Both the position numbers and the translations under genes were made by a program. From assembly GCF_002968335.2 (NCBI RefSeq), contig NZ_CP134398.1, positions 4,526,001 to 4,590,000 on the forward strand: DNA of 64,000 bases, written 5' to 3'. Shown in pieces: positions 1-8,219 of this stretch (position 1 is the stretch's first letter; each line of letters starts with the position of its first letter). The notes under the pieces were generated by a model. The model was not told where the DNA came from, searched no databases, and saw only the letters and a list, made by a program, of their open reading frames with translations. Source of the DNA: Mycobacterium sp. ITM-2016-00316. Lineage in GTDB: Bacteria > Actinomycetota > Actinomycetes > Mycobacteriales > Mycobacteriaceae.

Positions 1-533
1 AAGATTCCGCCGACGAGAGTGCCGAACATCGCCGATCCCGCCTGCGAAGTCGCCTCGATGGTCATCGCCCGGCTGGCCAGGCGCGGTCCCACCGTCTCGT
101 AGATGAGCGGACGCTGGGCGGTCATGTTGACCAGGCCGCCGATGCCGACGAAGAACATGAACGGGAAGGTCATCCACACCTCGACCCGGCCGGACTGCAC
201 CGCGGCGAACATCAGGAACTCGACGGGGATGAGCAGCAGTTGCACGACCAGGATCAGCCGCTTGCGTTCGAACCTGTCGCTGATCACGCCTGCGAAGAAT
301 CCGCCGAGCAACATCGGAACGAAGAAGAGGGCACCGACCACCTGGTTGAGGACCGGCGAGTCCGCGATCTGGGTCAACAGGTAGCTGGTCGTGAACAGCA
401 CGCCCCATCGGGTGGTGTGCCAGAGCAGGGAGCTGACGAACAGGTTGCGGTAGCCGGGCACCCGCATCAGGGCGCGCAGCCGCTCGCCGTCGGCCGCGTC
501 ACCGGGGACCGCGATCAGGTCGTCGGCGGTCAA
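1..533 (-). CDS. MFS transporter, C-terminus cut by window edge
   Basis: N-terminal part (about 177 residues) of a major facilitator superfamily inner-membrane transporter; the rest lies left of position 1. The start is TTG at 533, whose bases overlap the TGA stop of the upstream MFS gene as TTGA, a sign of translational coupling. Several hydrophobic helices are visible, with the loop GVISDRFERKR matching MFS motif A between TM2 and TM3. It is the third gene of a leftward unit (monooxygenase, MFS, MFS), so it probably moves the substrate or product of that monooxygenase. The substrate cannot be read from the sequence. Confidence 0.8.
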   Translation of the reverse strand, partial: MTADDLIAVPGDAADGERLRALMRVPGYRNLFVSSLLWHTTRWGVLFTTSYLLTQIADSPVLNQVVGALFFVPMLLGGFFAGVISDRFERKRLILVVQLLLIPVEFLMFAAVQSGRVEVWMTFPFMFFVGIGGLVNMTAQRPLIYETVGPRLASRAMTIEATSQAGSAMFGTLVGGI

Positions 534-1819
534 GAGCCGGCCCCCGTCCCAGCCGCGGTGCGGCGCTGCAGGAACACGCCGAGCAGGACCGGGAGTGTCA
601 GCACCGCTGTCCCGAGGGCGAGGGCCGTGAATCCCGCCCAGCTCATGATGACCCCACAGACGATGCTGGCCAGCCCACCGCACACTGCGGTGGTGAGATC
701 GGCGGTGCCCTGGACCGGCACCCGGTACTCCCAGGACACGTGTTCCATCAGCAGACTCGAGCCGCCGATGAGGGCCAGCGTCCAGCCCACCCCGAGCGCG
801 AACATTGCCACGAACATCAGCGGCACGCTGTCCGAGGACAGTGCCGACAACCCGCACGCGGCCAGCAGCACCAGCGATCCAGACCGCAACGCGGCCAGTC
901 TCCCTCGGCGGTCGGCGTAGCGGCCGACCAGCGGGCTGAACGCGAACATTCCGGCGATGTGCACCGAGACCACGAGCGAGCTCACCGCCTCGTGATCGTG
1001 CGCCTTCATGTCGATCGGCGCCATCGCCATCACCCCGACCATCGCCGCCTGGGCGGTGACCATGGCCAGCAGGGCCAGACGCGCCGTCGGTGACGCGGCG
1101 ATGGCGCGTGCGGACTCCCTCAACCGGATCGGCCGCTGCCCGGGGCTCACCCCGTGTTCGGCGGCCGACACCAACAGGGGGTCTGGACGCAGCCGGATCG
1201 CCACATTGACTGCGGCGCAGGCGAAGAAGAAGGAGCTGAACAACCAGGGGCCCGCATAGAGATCCAAACCGAACCAGGCGGCACCCAGATGCTCGGCCGG
1301 GACCACCAGCGTCGGCCCGAACACGGCCCCGAAGGTCGACGCGAACAGGATTCGCCCCATCGCGCGGCCGCGCTGCTCCGGCTCGGCCAGATCGGTCGCC
1401 GCATAGCGGGCCAGCAGGTTGGTCGCCGACCCCGCCCCGTAGAAGAGCAGGCCGAGCAGGAAGACTGCGAGGACCGACAGTTGCACGCCGAGGCAGGCGA
1501 TCACACCGCCGACGGTCGCCAGTCCGTAGCCCAACTGCATGCCGGCGCGCCGCCCGTATCGGCGCATCACCCGCGACAGGATCTGCGCCATCGCGCCCGC
1601 ACCGGCCGTGACCGCCGCGGTCGAGACACCCACCCAGGGCGTGTCGACGCCGACGATGTCCTCCACCACGAACCCGCCGACGGTGATGGCGGCCCCCAGG
1701 GCGGCCGCTCCGACCACCTGGCCGATGACCAGGACGCGCAGGGTCCGTCGCTGCAGCACGGCCCGCTCGTCGATTGACAGGGGGAACGCCGCAGAGATCG
1801 CACCGACCTCGTGTGTCAT
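530..1819 (-). CDS. MFS transporter
   Basis: Complete 429-residue major facilitator transporter with about 12 hydrophobic segments. Basic motif-A-like loops occur in both halves (SRVMRRYGRRAG near residue 85, VGRYADRRGR near residue 300), as expected for the duplicated MFS fold. The ATG at 1819 lies 11 bp after the stop of the flavin monooxygenase gene, so the two are co-transcribed, and its stop overlaps the start of a second MFS gene. Two consecutive, different MFS genes behind one monooxygenase suggest separate import and export or a two-part substrate range. This is inference; the specificity is unknown. Confidence 0.85.
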   Translation of the reverse strand: MTHEVGAISAAFPLSIDERAVLQRRTLRVLVIGQVVGAAALGAAITVGGFVVEDIVGVDTPWVGVSTAAVTAGAGAMAQILSRVMRRYGRRAGMQLGYGLATVGGVIACLGVQLSVLAVFLLGLLFYGAGSATNLLARYAATDLAEPEQRGRAMGRILFASTFGAVFGPTLVVPAEHLGAAWFGLDLYAGPWLFSSFFFACAAVNVAIRLRPDPLLVSAAEHGVSPGQRPIRLRESARAIAASPTARLALLAMVTAQAAMVGVMAMAPIDMKAHDHEAVSSLVVSVHIAGMFAFSPLVGRYADRRGRLAALRSGSLVLLAACGLSALSSDSVPLMFVAMFALGVGWTLALIGGSSLLMEHVSWEYRVPVQGTADLTTAVCGGLASIVCGVIMSWAGFTALALGTAVLTLPVLLGVFLQRRTAAGTGAGS

Positions 1820-1830
1820 CGGCCGCCGGC

Positions 1831-3147
1831 TCAGAACTCGCGCAGCGTCTGCCGCAGCGTCTGCTGGGTGTACTCGGTCCTGGTCAGGCCGAGGCGCTGC
1901 AGCTCGGGCACCAGGCCGTCGGTGATCGACGAGATGTAGTTGCGGTTCAAATCCCAGCCCGGCTTCATGATCAGGAAACCGTCACCGCCGATCTCCTCCA
2001 TCGCCTCACCCATCTTGCGGGCGACCTGTTCGGGCGTGCCGATGAACTCGACACCGGTGGTGGCCCAGTCGATCGCCAACTGGCGTAGCGTCTTCGGGCC
2101 ACCGGTGCCGTCCCCGCGCATGAAGTGCTCAAGCGAGCCACGCTCCCCGTTGGTGGTCAGCCCCTCCGGAAGTGGCTTGTCCCAGTCGAATTGCTTGAAG
2201 TCGATTTCTGTGTTCGATGAAATGCCGGCCAACGACTTCTCGATGTAGCTGTCGGTAGCCACCAGGCGGTCGAGCTCGGCGCGCGCCTCGGCCTCGGTGG
2301 GCGCCACCGTTGGAGATACGCAGAACATCAGCTTGATGTCATCGGGGTTGCGTCCCGCCGCCGCGGCCCGGGCACGGATGTCGTCGCGGTAGGACCGCAT
2401 GCCGTCGATGCCGGTGCCGACTGCGACGATCGCATCGGCCGCGCGCGCGGCGAACGCGCGCCCCCGCGGGGACGCCCCGGCCTGCAGGATCGTCGGCTTG
2501 TGCTGCGGGGAGGGCACCGTGTTGAGAGGGCCCCTGGACGTGAAGTACTTGCCGACGAAGTCGGTCGTACGCACCTTGCGGTAGTCGGCGTAGGTATGGG
2601 TCTGGCGATCCATCACGACCGCGTCGGCATCCCAGGAATCCCACAATTGGCACACCAGGTCGTAGTACTCGTCGGCCACGTTGTAGCGCTCATCGTGCTC
2701 GGGCAGCGTGTCGAGACCGAAGTTCTGCGCCGCCCGATCCTCGGCTGAGGACACGATGTTCCAGCCGAACCGCCCCTCGGCGATCGAGTCCACCGTCGAT
2801 GCCAAGCGGGCCAGCAGATACGGCGGGTAGAACGTGGTGGACATCGTCGCCACGACGCCCAACCGCGTGGTGTTCGCCGCGATCTGCACCGCCAGCGGCA
2901 CCGGGTCGTGTTTCGGGGCGAACACCGAGTTCTTCAGCGAGCCCTCCATGCTGCCGCCGTAGGCATCGGCCACCATCACGGTGTCCTCGATCATGATGTA
3001 GTCGAAGCAGGCCCGCTCCAGACTGCGCGCCATATCCACGTAGAACCTGCCGTTGGGCCACTGCGCCACATCCGGCGAAGCCCAGGGCGTATCCCACTCG
3101 GGTGGAATGAAATTCATGAACCAGCCGAGGTGGAACTTCTTCGTCAT
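1831..3147 (-). CDS. LLM-class flavin-dependent monooxygenase (NtaA/SnaA/DszA type)
   Basis: A 438-residue bacterial-luciferase-like TIM-barrel monooxygenase of the NtaA/SnaA/DszA/DmoA branch, which uses reduced FMN supplied by a separate reductase to oxidise organosulfur or aminocarboxylate compounds. Family landmarks are the N-terminal FHLGWFM strand, FDYIMIEDT near residue 50, the EGRFGWNIVSS block and the ILQAGASPRGR segment. The start is ATG at 3147, preceded by the ribosome site GAGGAG; an in-frame ATG 36 bp upstream lacks one. It heads the monooxygenase-MFS-MFS unit and is divergent from the SsuE-like reductase gene. It resembles the second monooxygenase at 6074-7387. The substrate is not identifiable by eye. 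Confidence 0.88.
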   Translation of the reverse strand: MTKKFHLGWFMNFIPPEWDTPWASPDVAQWPNGRFYVDMARSLERACFDYIMIEDTVMVADAYGGSMEGSLKNSVFAPKHDPVPLAVQIAANTTRLGVVATMSTTFYPPYLLARLASTVDSIAEGRFGWNIVSSAEDRAAQNFGLDTLPEHDERYNVADEYYDLVCQLWDSWDADAVVMDRQTHTYADYRKVRTTDFVGKYFTSRGPLNTVPSPQHKPTILQAGASPRGRAFAARAADAIVAVGTGIDGMRSYRDDIRARAAAAGRNPDDIKLMFCVSPTVAPTEAEARAELDRLVATDSYIEKSLAGISSNTEIDFKQFDWDKPLPEGLTTNGERGSLEHFMRGDGTGGPKTLRQLAIDWATTGVEFIGTPEQVARKMGEAMEEIGGDGFLIMKPGWDLNRNYISSITDGLVPELQRLGLTRTEYTQQTLRQTLREF

Positions 3148-3194
3148 CGCCGTCTCCTCACAGGTCGCTACGCAGCTGATCAAACAGCCGCGCC

Positions 3195-3235
3195 GTGTCC
3201 CATCCGATTCGCGGCCGTAGCATGGGGATTACGCC
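3195..3235 (-). promoter_or_regulatory. Shared upstream block, copy 1
   Basis: In the leftward direction this reads GGCGTAAT, then 28 nt, then GACAC. It aligns without gaps to 6027-6067 upstream of the substrate-binding protein (about 30 of 41 positions identical), including GCGAA-N-CGG-N-TG-N-GACAC. It lies 48-88 bp upstream of the monooxygenase start, inside the divergent gap to the FMN reductase gene. I infer a binding site for a common regulator or a shared promoter; nothing shows which. Confidence 0.5.
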
Positions 3236-3335
3236 ACCCGTTGGTTTCCGCGTGGCAGCGGAGATGCCTTGCCTCGGCGCAATACAGGGTTTACCCCCAA
3301 AGCCGGTGCCCGACATCTTCACCTCGTTCACTGCA

Positions 3336-3824
3336 ATGGTGACTGTCGTTGTCGTAGGAAATCCCAAGCCCATGTCGCGGACTCGCGCCGCTGCCGAGTT
3401 GGTCGTGGAAAGGCTGACCGGCGCTGCGCCCCAACACGTTATCGATGTCGTAGATCTCGGTGCAGCTCTGCTGGGCTGGGGTGATCCCAAGGTGGCAGAG
3501 GCCAAGGACATCGTGAAATCTGCCGACCTGCTGGTGGTGGCCTCGCCGACCTTCAAGGCGACCTACACCGGCCTGCTGAAACTGTTTCTCGACCAGTTCG
3601 GGGCCGGTGAACTCGGTCAGGTCACGACGTTTCCGCTCATGCTCGGCGGCTCGTACACCCACGCGCTCGCCCCTGAGTTGACCTTGCGCCCCGTTCTCGT
3701 CGAGATCGGAGCGAGCTGCCCGGCACCGAGTCTGTATCTGCTCGACTCCGACTACGAGACGTCTCCCGACTTGGAGAAGTGGCTCGAGGTCGCCCGGCGG
3801 TTCGTGCCGGCGGTGTCGTCATGA
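3336..3824 (+). CDS. NAD(P)H-dependent FMN reductase, SsuE/MsuE-like
   Basis: A 162-residue flavodoxin-fold FMN reductase that would provide free reduced FMN to the two neighbouring monooxygenases. The N-terminal VVVVGNPKPMSRT strand-loop and the central SPTFKATYTGLLKLFLD segment are typical of SsuE/MsuE reductases from sulfonate operons. The ATG at 3336 was chosen because VTVVVVGNPKP is the expected first strand; no clear ribosome site precedes it and an in-frame GTG at 3306 is possible. Its stop overlaps the next start as ATGA, so it is coupled to the second flavin reductase. It is divergent from the monooxygenase gene at 1831-3147. Confidence 0.82.
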   Translation: MVTVVVVGNPKPMSRTRAAAELVVERLTGAAPQHVIDVVDLGAALLGWGDPKVAEAKDIVKSADLLVVASPTFKATYTGLLKLFLDQFGAGELGQVTTFPLMLGGSYTHALAPELTLRPVLVEIGASCPAPSLYLLDSDYETSPDLEKWLEVARRFVPAVSS

Positions 3825-4321
3825 TCGCCGCGGTGGATGACCAGTTCGATCAGGCCTTGCTGCGGCAGGCATTCGGCTGCTTCCCCAGTGGCGTCACCGC
3901 GTTCTGCGGCCTGCTCGACGGTGTCGCCGAAGGCATGGCGGCGAGTTCGTTCACGTCGGTTTCACTTGATCCGGCCCTGGTTTCGGTCTGTGTGGCCAAC
4001 ACCTCGACCACCTGGCCGAAGCTCGCGAAGCTCGATCGCCTCGGCCTGTCCGTACTGGCCGGTGACCACGCACCCATTGCGCGATCACTGTCCTCGAAGA
4101 CCGGTGACCGTTTCGGCGGTGTCAATTGGGAGGCCACCGACAGCGGCGCGGTGTTTGTGCACGGCGCCACGCTGTGGCTGGAGTGCGCACCGTTCAAGCG
4201 CATCGAGGCAGGCGACCATGAGATCGTTGTACTGCAGATCATGGCACTCGCGATGAACCCCGATATCGCACCGATGGTGTTTCACCGCAGCAAGTTCCAC
4301 GAGCTGGCCCCCACGGGCTGA
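3821..4321 (+). CDS. Flavin reductase, HpaC/FMN-binding split-barrel type
   Basis: A 166-residue split-barrel flavin reductase. Visible landmarks are FGCFPSGVTAFCG near the N-terminus, ASSFTSVSLDPALVSVCV around residues 42-58, FGGVNWE and the C-terminal HRSKFHEL, all usual in the HpaC/DszD-like reductase component of two-component monooxygenases. ATG at 3821 overlaps the preceding stop. The pairing of an SsuE-type and an HpaC-type reductase in one operon is uncommon; they may serve the two oxygenases separately. It ends 5 bp before the convergent substrate-binding protein gene. Confidence 0.85.
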   Translation: MIAAVDDQFDQALLRQAFGCFPSGVTAFCGLLDGVAEGMAASSFTSVSLDPALVSVCVANTSTTWPKLAKLDRLGLSVLAGDHAPIARSLSSKTGDRFGGVNWEATDSGAVFVHGATLWLECAPFKRIEAGDHEIVVLQIMALAMNPDIAPMVFHRSKFHELAPTG

Positions 4322-4326
4322 CGCGG

Positions 4327-5943
4327 TCAGGTCCGCGCCAGCGCCGGCGGCCAGACGATCTGCGGGAAGAACGCGTTGTTCTCGATTCCGGTGACGTGAT
4401 TGTGCGCGATGGTCGAGTTCGGCGGCAGACACAACGGGATCCAGATGGCGTCGTCGAGGATCATCTGGCTGATCTGCTGATAGATCGCATCCGACTGCTC
4501 CGGAGTCGGCTGCCGGACCGCATCATCCATCAACCTGTCGAGTTCCGGGTTCGAGTACTGGTAGAAGTTCAGCGGCTTGGCGTCGGTCCGCAGCAGGATT
4601 CGAAACGTCGTGTCCAGGTGTAGCGCATCGCCACCGAGGAAGGCCACCAGCATGTCCGGCCGCTTGTCCGACGGCTGGTTGGCCAGGTCGAACATCTCCG
4701 CCGTCGGCATCGTCCGCACGGTGACGTCCAACCCGAGTGCGGCAAGCTGGGTCTGCACCAACTCGGCCATCTGCTGACGCGGCGCCCCGAGGTCGGCGCC
4801 CCAGGCGAGGTCGACCTTCTTCGACGCCAGGGAGGGCACCATCGCCGCGAGCGGCGCGGTGTCCACCTGCGACGGAAACGGCGCCAACGCGGTGGGGAAG
4901 GTGCGCTCGGGCCACATTCCCTCCTGCGCGGTCGTCAAACCGCCCCAGGCGGTCTCGACGATCGCCGCCCTGTCCAACGCCGTCTGCACGGCCTTCCTCA
5001 GCGCCTTGTCGGCGAAGATTCCGGAGTTCGGGTTCAGCCAGATCGCCTCTCCGACACCTCCGAACGCGTTCACCACAGTGAACTGCGAGTTCTTCTCGTA
5101 CTGCAGGACATCCGGTATCGCGAAACCCTTCGTCACGATGTCGAAGGCACCGGAATCCAGTTGCAATTTCTGGCTCGAGATGCTCGGCGTGATCTCGATG
5201 CGAATGGTCTCGAACGCGGGTGCGCCGCCCCAGTAGTCGGGAAACGCCTGCAACGTGTAGTGGCTGCCGGGAACGAATTCGGCGATGGTGTACGGGCCGG
5301 TGCCGGCATCGTGGGTCTTCAGCCACCCCTGCGCGAGATCGTCACCGACCGCGTTCGCCGCCACGGCGGTGGGGCTTACCGCGAACGGCTGCCAGGGGCA
5401 GGCGAGGTAATGCATGAACGCATTGTTGGGCTCGGTGAGGGTGACGACGAACGTGGTCGGATCCGGCGCTCCGGTCGCGGCGACTCCCGCCACCATGTAG
5501 GCCGGACCCTGGTTGATCTCGCCGCGTCGCTGGAAACTCTTGACCCAGGCCTCCGCATCGGCGTCGGTCCCGTCGTGGAACTTCACACCCGGTTGCAGTG
5601 TGAACGTATATGTCAGTTGGTCGTCGGAGACTGCCCACGACGTCGCCAACCCGGCGATGATCTTCCCGGTGTCGCTTTCGTAGCGCACGAGTCCCTCGTA
5701 AGCGGACTCCATGACCTGGACTCCCTCACCTTCGTACATGATGTCCGGGTCGGGAATCTGCATGTCGGCCAGGAATGGCATCCGCAACGTGACCGTCCCG
5801 CTGCCGGCGCCGCCCCCACTGCCGCCGCAAGCGGCGATCAGCGACGCCAGACTGATTCCACCGACCGTCAGACCACTGGCCTTCAAGAACATGCGCCGAT
5901 CCCATTGCGCCGGGTTGCTGTGCGGGTCTGCGTTGTCGAACAC
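4327..5943 (-). CDS. ABC transporter substrate-binding lipoprotein (SBP_bac_5), orphan
   Basis: A 538-residue family-5 (dipeptide/oligopeptide/nickel type) solute-binding protein. From GTG at 5943 it has a twin-arginine signal (RRMFLK, residues 16-21), a hydrophobic stretch and a lipobox IAAC with Cys near residue 39, so it should be a Tat-exported lipoprotein. YTFTLQPGVKFHDG near residue 105 is characteristic of the family. GTG is favoured because AGGAGG sits 5 nt upstream; an ATG at 5988 has nothing similar. No permease or ATPase gene lies nearby, so it must use another transporter or act as a binding or sensing protein. The upstream gap carries copy 2 of the shared block. Confidence 0.87.
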   Translation of the reverse strand: MFDNADPHSNPAQWDRRMFLKASGLTVGGISLASLIAACGGSGGGAGSGTVTLRMPFLADMQIPDPDIMYEGEGVQVMESAYEGLVRYESDTGKIIAGLATSWAVSDDQLTYTFTLQPGVKFHDGTDADAEAWVKSFQRRGEINQGPAYMVAGVAATGAPDPTTFVVTLTEPNNAFMHYLACPWQPFAVSPTAVAANAVGDDLAQGWLKTHDAGTGPYTIAEFVPGSHYTLQAFPDYWGGAPAFETIRIEITPSISSQKLQLDSGAFDIVTKGFAIPDVLQYEKNSQFTVVNAFGGVGEAIWLNPNSGIFADKALRKAVQTALDRAAIVETAWGGLTTAQEGMWPERTFPTALAPFPSQVDTAPLAAMVPSLASKKVDLAWGADLGAPRQQMAELVQTQLAALGLDVTVRTMPTAEMFDLANQPSDKRPDMLVAFLGGDALHLDTTFRILLRTDAKPLNFYQYSNPELDRLMDDAVRQPTPEQSDAIYQQISQMILDDAIWIPLCLPPNSTIAHNHVTGIENNAFFPQIVWPPALART

Positions 5944-6026
5944 GAATGCCTCCTGCTTGGGCCAACTTTCCGACCGAGACCACGGCAATCGGTGACGGGG
6001 CTCGATCAGCAGTCAAACGGCACAGT

Positions 6027-6067
6027 GTGTCGCACCCGCTTCGCCGCAGTGCCCCGCGTATTACGCC
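6027..6067 (-). promoter_or_regulatory. Shared upstream block, copy 2
   Basis: GGCGTAAT, 28 nt, GACAC in the leftward direction, the same spacing as copy 1 at 3195-3235. It lies 84-124 bp upstream of the GTG start of the substrate-binding protein, in the gap after the second monooxygenase gene. This suggests the lipoprotein gene has its own promoter rather than relying on read-through. Confidence 0.5.
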
Positions 6068-6073
6068 GGTCGC

Positions 6074-7387
6074 CTAGAACTCCAGCAGGTTCTCCCGGAA
6101 TGTGCTGTGGTTGTATCCATCTCGAATCAGACCCCGTTTGCGCAGCGCGGGCGCCAGGCCGTCGGCGATCTCGGCGATATTGCGCCGGGTGACCGTCGGC
6201 GACAGCAGGAAACCGTCACCGCCGACCTCTTCCATGGCCTCCCCCATCTTTGCCGCCACCGTGTCCGGAGACCCGACGAAGGCCAGACCGGCATGGGTGT
6301 CCACGGTGGCGATGGCCTCCCGAAGCGTCTTGCCGCGGGCGCCCTCGATGAAGGTTCGCAGGGTGCTGGTCTCGCCGTTACCCCAGACGTCGGGAACCTC
6401 TTTGTCGAGATCGAAAGTGGAGAAGTCGAATTCACCGCCGGAGGTGTAGCTGAGCCCCCACAACCGTCTCTCGATCGCGTGGTCGCTCCATCGGGCGGCC
6501 TTCACATCCTCCTCACGGGCCCGCGCGACGCGATCGGTGTCACCGAGAATCGGGTCGATCAGGAAGAGAATCTTCAGCGTGCTGGGGTCCCGGCCGTATT
6601 CCTTCATCCGCCGGTGCATGTCCTGACGGAATGCCTTCATGCCCTCGATGCTGGTGCCGTGGGCGAGCATGGATTCTGCATACTTGGCGGCAAGGTCCCG
6701 ACCGGCAGGCGAGGCGCCCGCCTGCACGATCACCGGTCGGCGCTGCGGTCCGGGGATGGTGTTCAGCGGTCCCCGGGTCCGAAAGTGCTTGCCCTCGAAG
6801 TCGACGGTGTGCACCTTGGTGTGGTCGGCATAGCGGGGGGTGTCCTGGTCTACCAGGACGGCACCTTCTTCCCATGAATCCCACAATGCCCCAACCGCTT
6901 CCATCCATTCTTTGGCCATCTCGTAACGCTCTGCGTGCAGCATCAGCTCGTCGTACCCGTACTGCTGGGCAGCACGCGCCGAACTTCCGGTGACGACGTT
7001 GAGCCCCACCCGCCCGTCGGTCAGATGGTCCAGGGTGGTCATCGTCCGAGCCGCCATGAACGGGTGGTAGAAGCTCGTCGAGAGCGTGACGGCGATACCG
7101 ATGTGTTTGGTGCGCTGGGCCAACAATGGAATCAGCGGCACCGGATCACACTTCGGGGCCAGCAGCCCGTACTTCAGTGTGGTTTCCATCGAGCGACCGT
7201 AGGCGTCCTCCACCATGCTGGTGTCCTCGACCAGCAGGTAGTCGAAGCGGGCTCGCTCAAGCGACGCTGCCAGGTCGACGAACAGATCGCCCTTCATCCA
7301 ATCGTGCCCGGTGTTGCCCGCCCACGGATCCATCGCCCAGGTCTGTACGCTGAAACCGCTGCCCATAAACCAGCCCAGATGAAACAT
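6074..7387 (-). CDS. LLM-class flavin-dependent monooxygenase (NtaA/SnaA/DszA type), second copy
   Basis: A 437-residue FMNH2-dependent luciferase-family monooxygenase, clearly related to the protein at 1831-3147: shared FHLGWFM start, FDYLLVEDTSMVEDAYG, DGRVGLNVVTG, IVQAGASPAGR and a C-terminal segment on checking MGEAMEEVGGDGFL. ATG at 7387 follows the ribosome site GGGAGG; an in-frame ATG at 7411 is less likely. The two enzymes may oxidise successive intermediates or related substrates; divergence between them looks too great for a recent tandem duplication. The reduced flavin would come from the reductases at 3336-4321. Its upstream region contains GGCGTAAT at 7459-7466. Confidence 0.88.
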   Translation of the reverse strand: MFHLGWFMGSGFSVQTWAMDPWAGNTGHDWMKGDLFVDLAASLERARFDYLLVEDTSMVEDAYGRSMETTLKYGLLAPKCDPVPLIPLLAQRTKHIGIAVTLSTSFYHPFMAARTMTTLDHLTDGRVGLNVVTGSSARAAQQYGYDELMLHAERYEMAKEWMEAVGALWDSWEEGAVLVDQDTPRYADHTKVHTVDFEGKHFRTRGPLNTIPGPQRRPVIVQAGASPAGRDLAAKYAESMLAHGTSIEGMKAFRQDMHRRMKEYGRDPSTLKILFLIDPILGDTDRVARAREEDVKAARWSDHAIERRLWGLSYTSGGEFDFSTFDLDKEVPDVWGNGETSTLRTFIEGARGKTLREAIATVDTHAGLAFVGSPDTVAAKMGEAMEEVGGDGFLLSPTVTRRNIAEIADGLAPALRKRGLIRDGYNHSTFRENLLEF

Positions 7388-7448
7388 CGTTACCTCCCTC
7401 AGGAGGTCCAATCTGCGTCCGAGTTGTTTCAGACTGTCGCAGCAGGCG

Positions 7449-7466
7449 GATCGGATTCATTACGCC
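7449..7466 (-). promoter_or_regulatory. GGCGTAAT motif, copy 3 (shorter)
   Basis: Upstream of the second monooxygenase the leftward strand again has GGCGTAAT, here followed directly by GAATCCGATC. The longer GACAC end of copies 1 and 2 is only loosely matched (GACA follows after 20 nt rather than 28). It supports shared control of the three leftward units, but more weakly than the first two copies. Confidence 0.35.
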
Positions 7467-7505
7467 GCCCAGCCCCGGGCGATCAATCGGCACATTGCGC
7501 TCGGG

Positions 7506-8219
7506 TCAGACACCGAAGATGGGCGGCAACGCCAACACCATCGCCAGCCCCCACCAGAAGTGGGTGAGCATGGGCGCGAGCACGCCCCCGGTGAGCCGTC
7601 GCTGCAGGGCGCACACCGTACCGAGCAACACCGCCGCGAAACCGAGCATCGGGTTGCCCGAGGCCAGGGTGGTGAAGATGTAGATGGCGGTCGAGACGGC
7701 GACCGGATGGAAGGTGCCGAGTGCGGAATACAGCGCCCCGCGGAAGAAGAACTCCTCGGCCAGCCCGTTGATGAGGGTGATGAAGACGATCAGCGGCAGC
7801 GCGCCCTGGTTGGCGAATTCGAGTACGGCCGTGATGTATTCGCGCACACCGGGGATCTCACGGGCCACCAGACCGCCGACGACGAATGCCGCGGCCAGCC
7901 CGAGTCCGACCGCCGTGCCCAGCAGCACCGGGCTTCGCTGCCGGCCGCCGTACTGCATCTTGCCCAGCGGTACCGGACCGGAGGCGAACGCGCCCACGAT
8001 CCACGTCGCCGCCATGGCCAGTGTGAGCCAGTAGAACGAGGCGTCGCCCGGGGACCGGCTCAACGAGAACGCGAGCAGTACCGCGCCGATCAACAGGAAC
8101 ACACCGACCGTCACCCGGCGCCGCAGCACCACCGTGGGGGTTTCCGGCACCCCGATGGCACGACGCTTCCACCAGGGTTGGGTCAACCGGTACCGGCTCT
8201 GGGTGGGGCGTTCTGTCAT
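7506..8219 (-). CDS. CPBP-family intramembrane metalloprotease
   Basis: A 237-residue multi-pass membrane protein of the CPBP (CAAX protease / Abi) family. It has about seven hydrophobic segments. The glutamate pair motif EEFFFRGALYSAL, with the downstream helix containing HPVAVS and the C-terminal LTHFWWGLAMV, supplies the usual Glu/His/Asn metal-site residues. ATG at 8219 overlaps the stop of the upstream gene as ATGA. Co-transcribed with the NAD(P)H-binding protein; actinobacterial members mostly have no assigned substrate. Confidence 0.85.
   Translation of the reverse strand: MTERPTQSRYRLTQPWWKRRAIGVPETPTVVLRRRVTVGVFLLIGAVLLAFSLSRSPGDASFYWLTLAMAATWIVGAFASGPVPLGKMQYGGRQRSPVLLGTAVGLGLAAAFVVGGLVAREIPGVREYITAVLEFANQGALPLIVFITLINGLAEEFFFRGALYSALGTFHPVAVSTAIYIFTTLASGNPMLGFAAVLLGTVCALQRRLTGGVLAPMLTHFWWGLAMVLALPPIFGV

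Noticed and set aside
3148..3335. A riboswitch (for example SAM type) in the divergent gap of the monooxygenase island
   Set aside because: No conserved riboswitch core or strong terminator/anti-terminator pair was seen; the shared 41-bp block is a better explanation for regulation.
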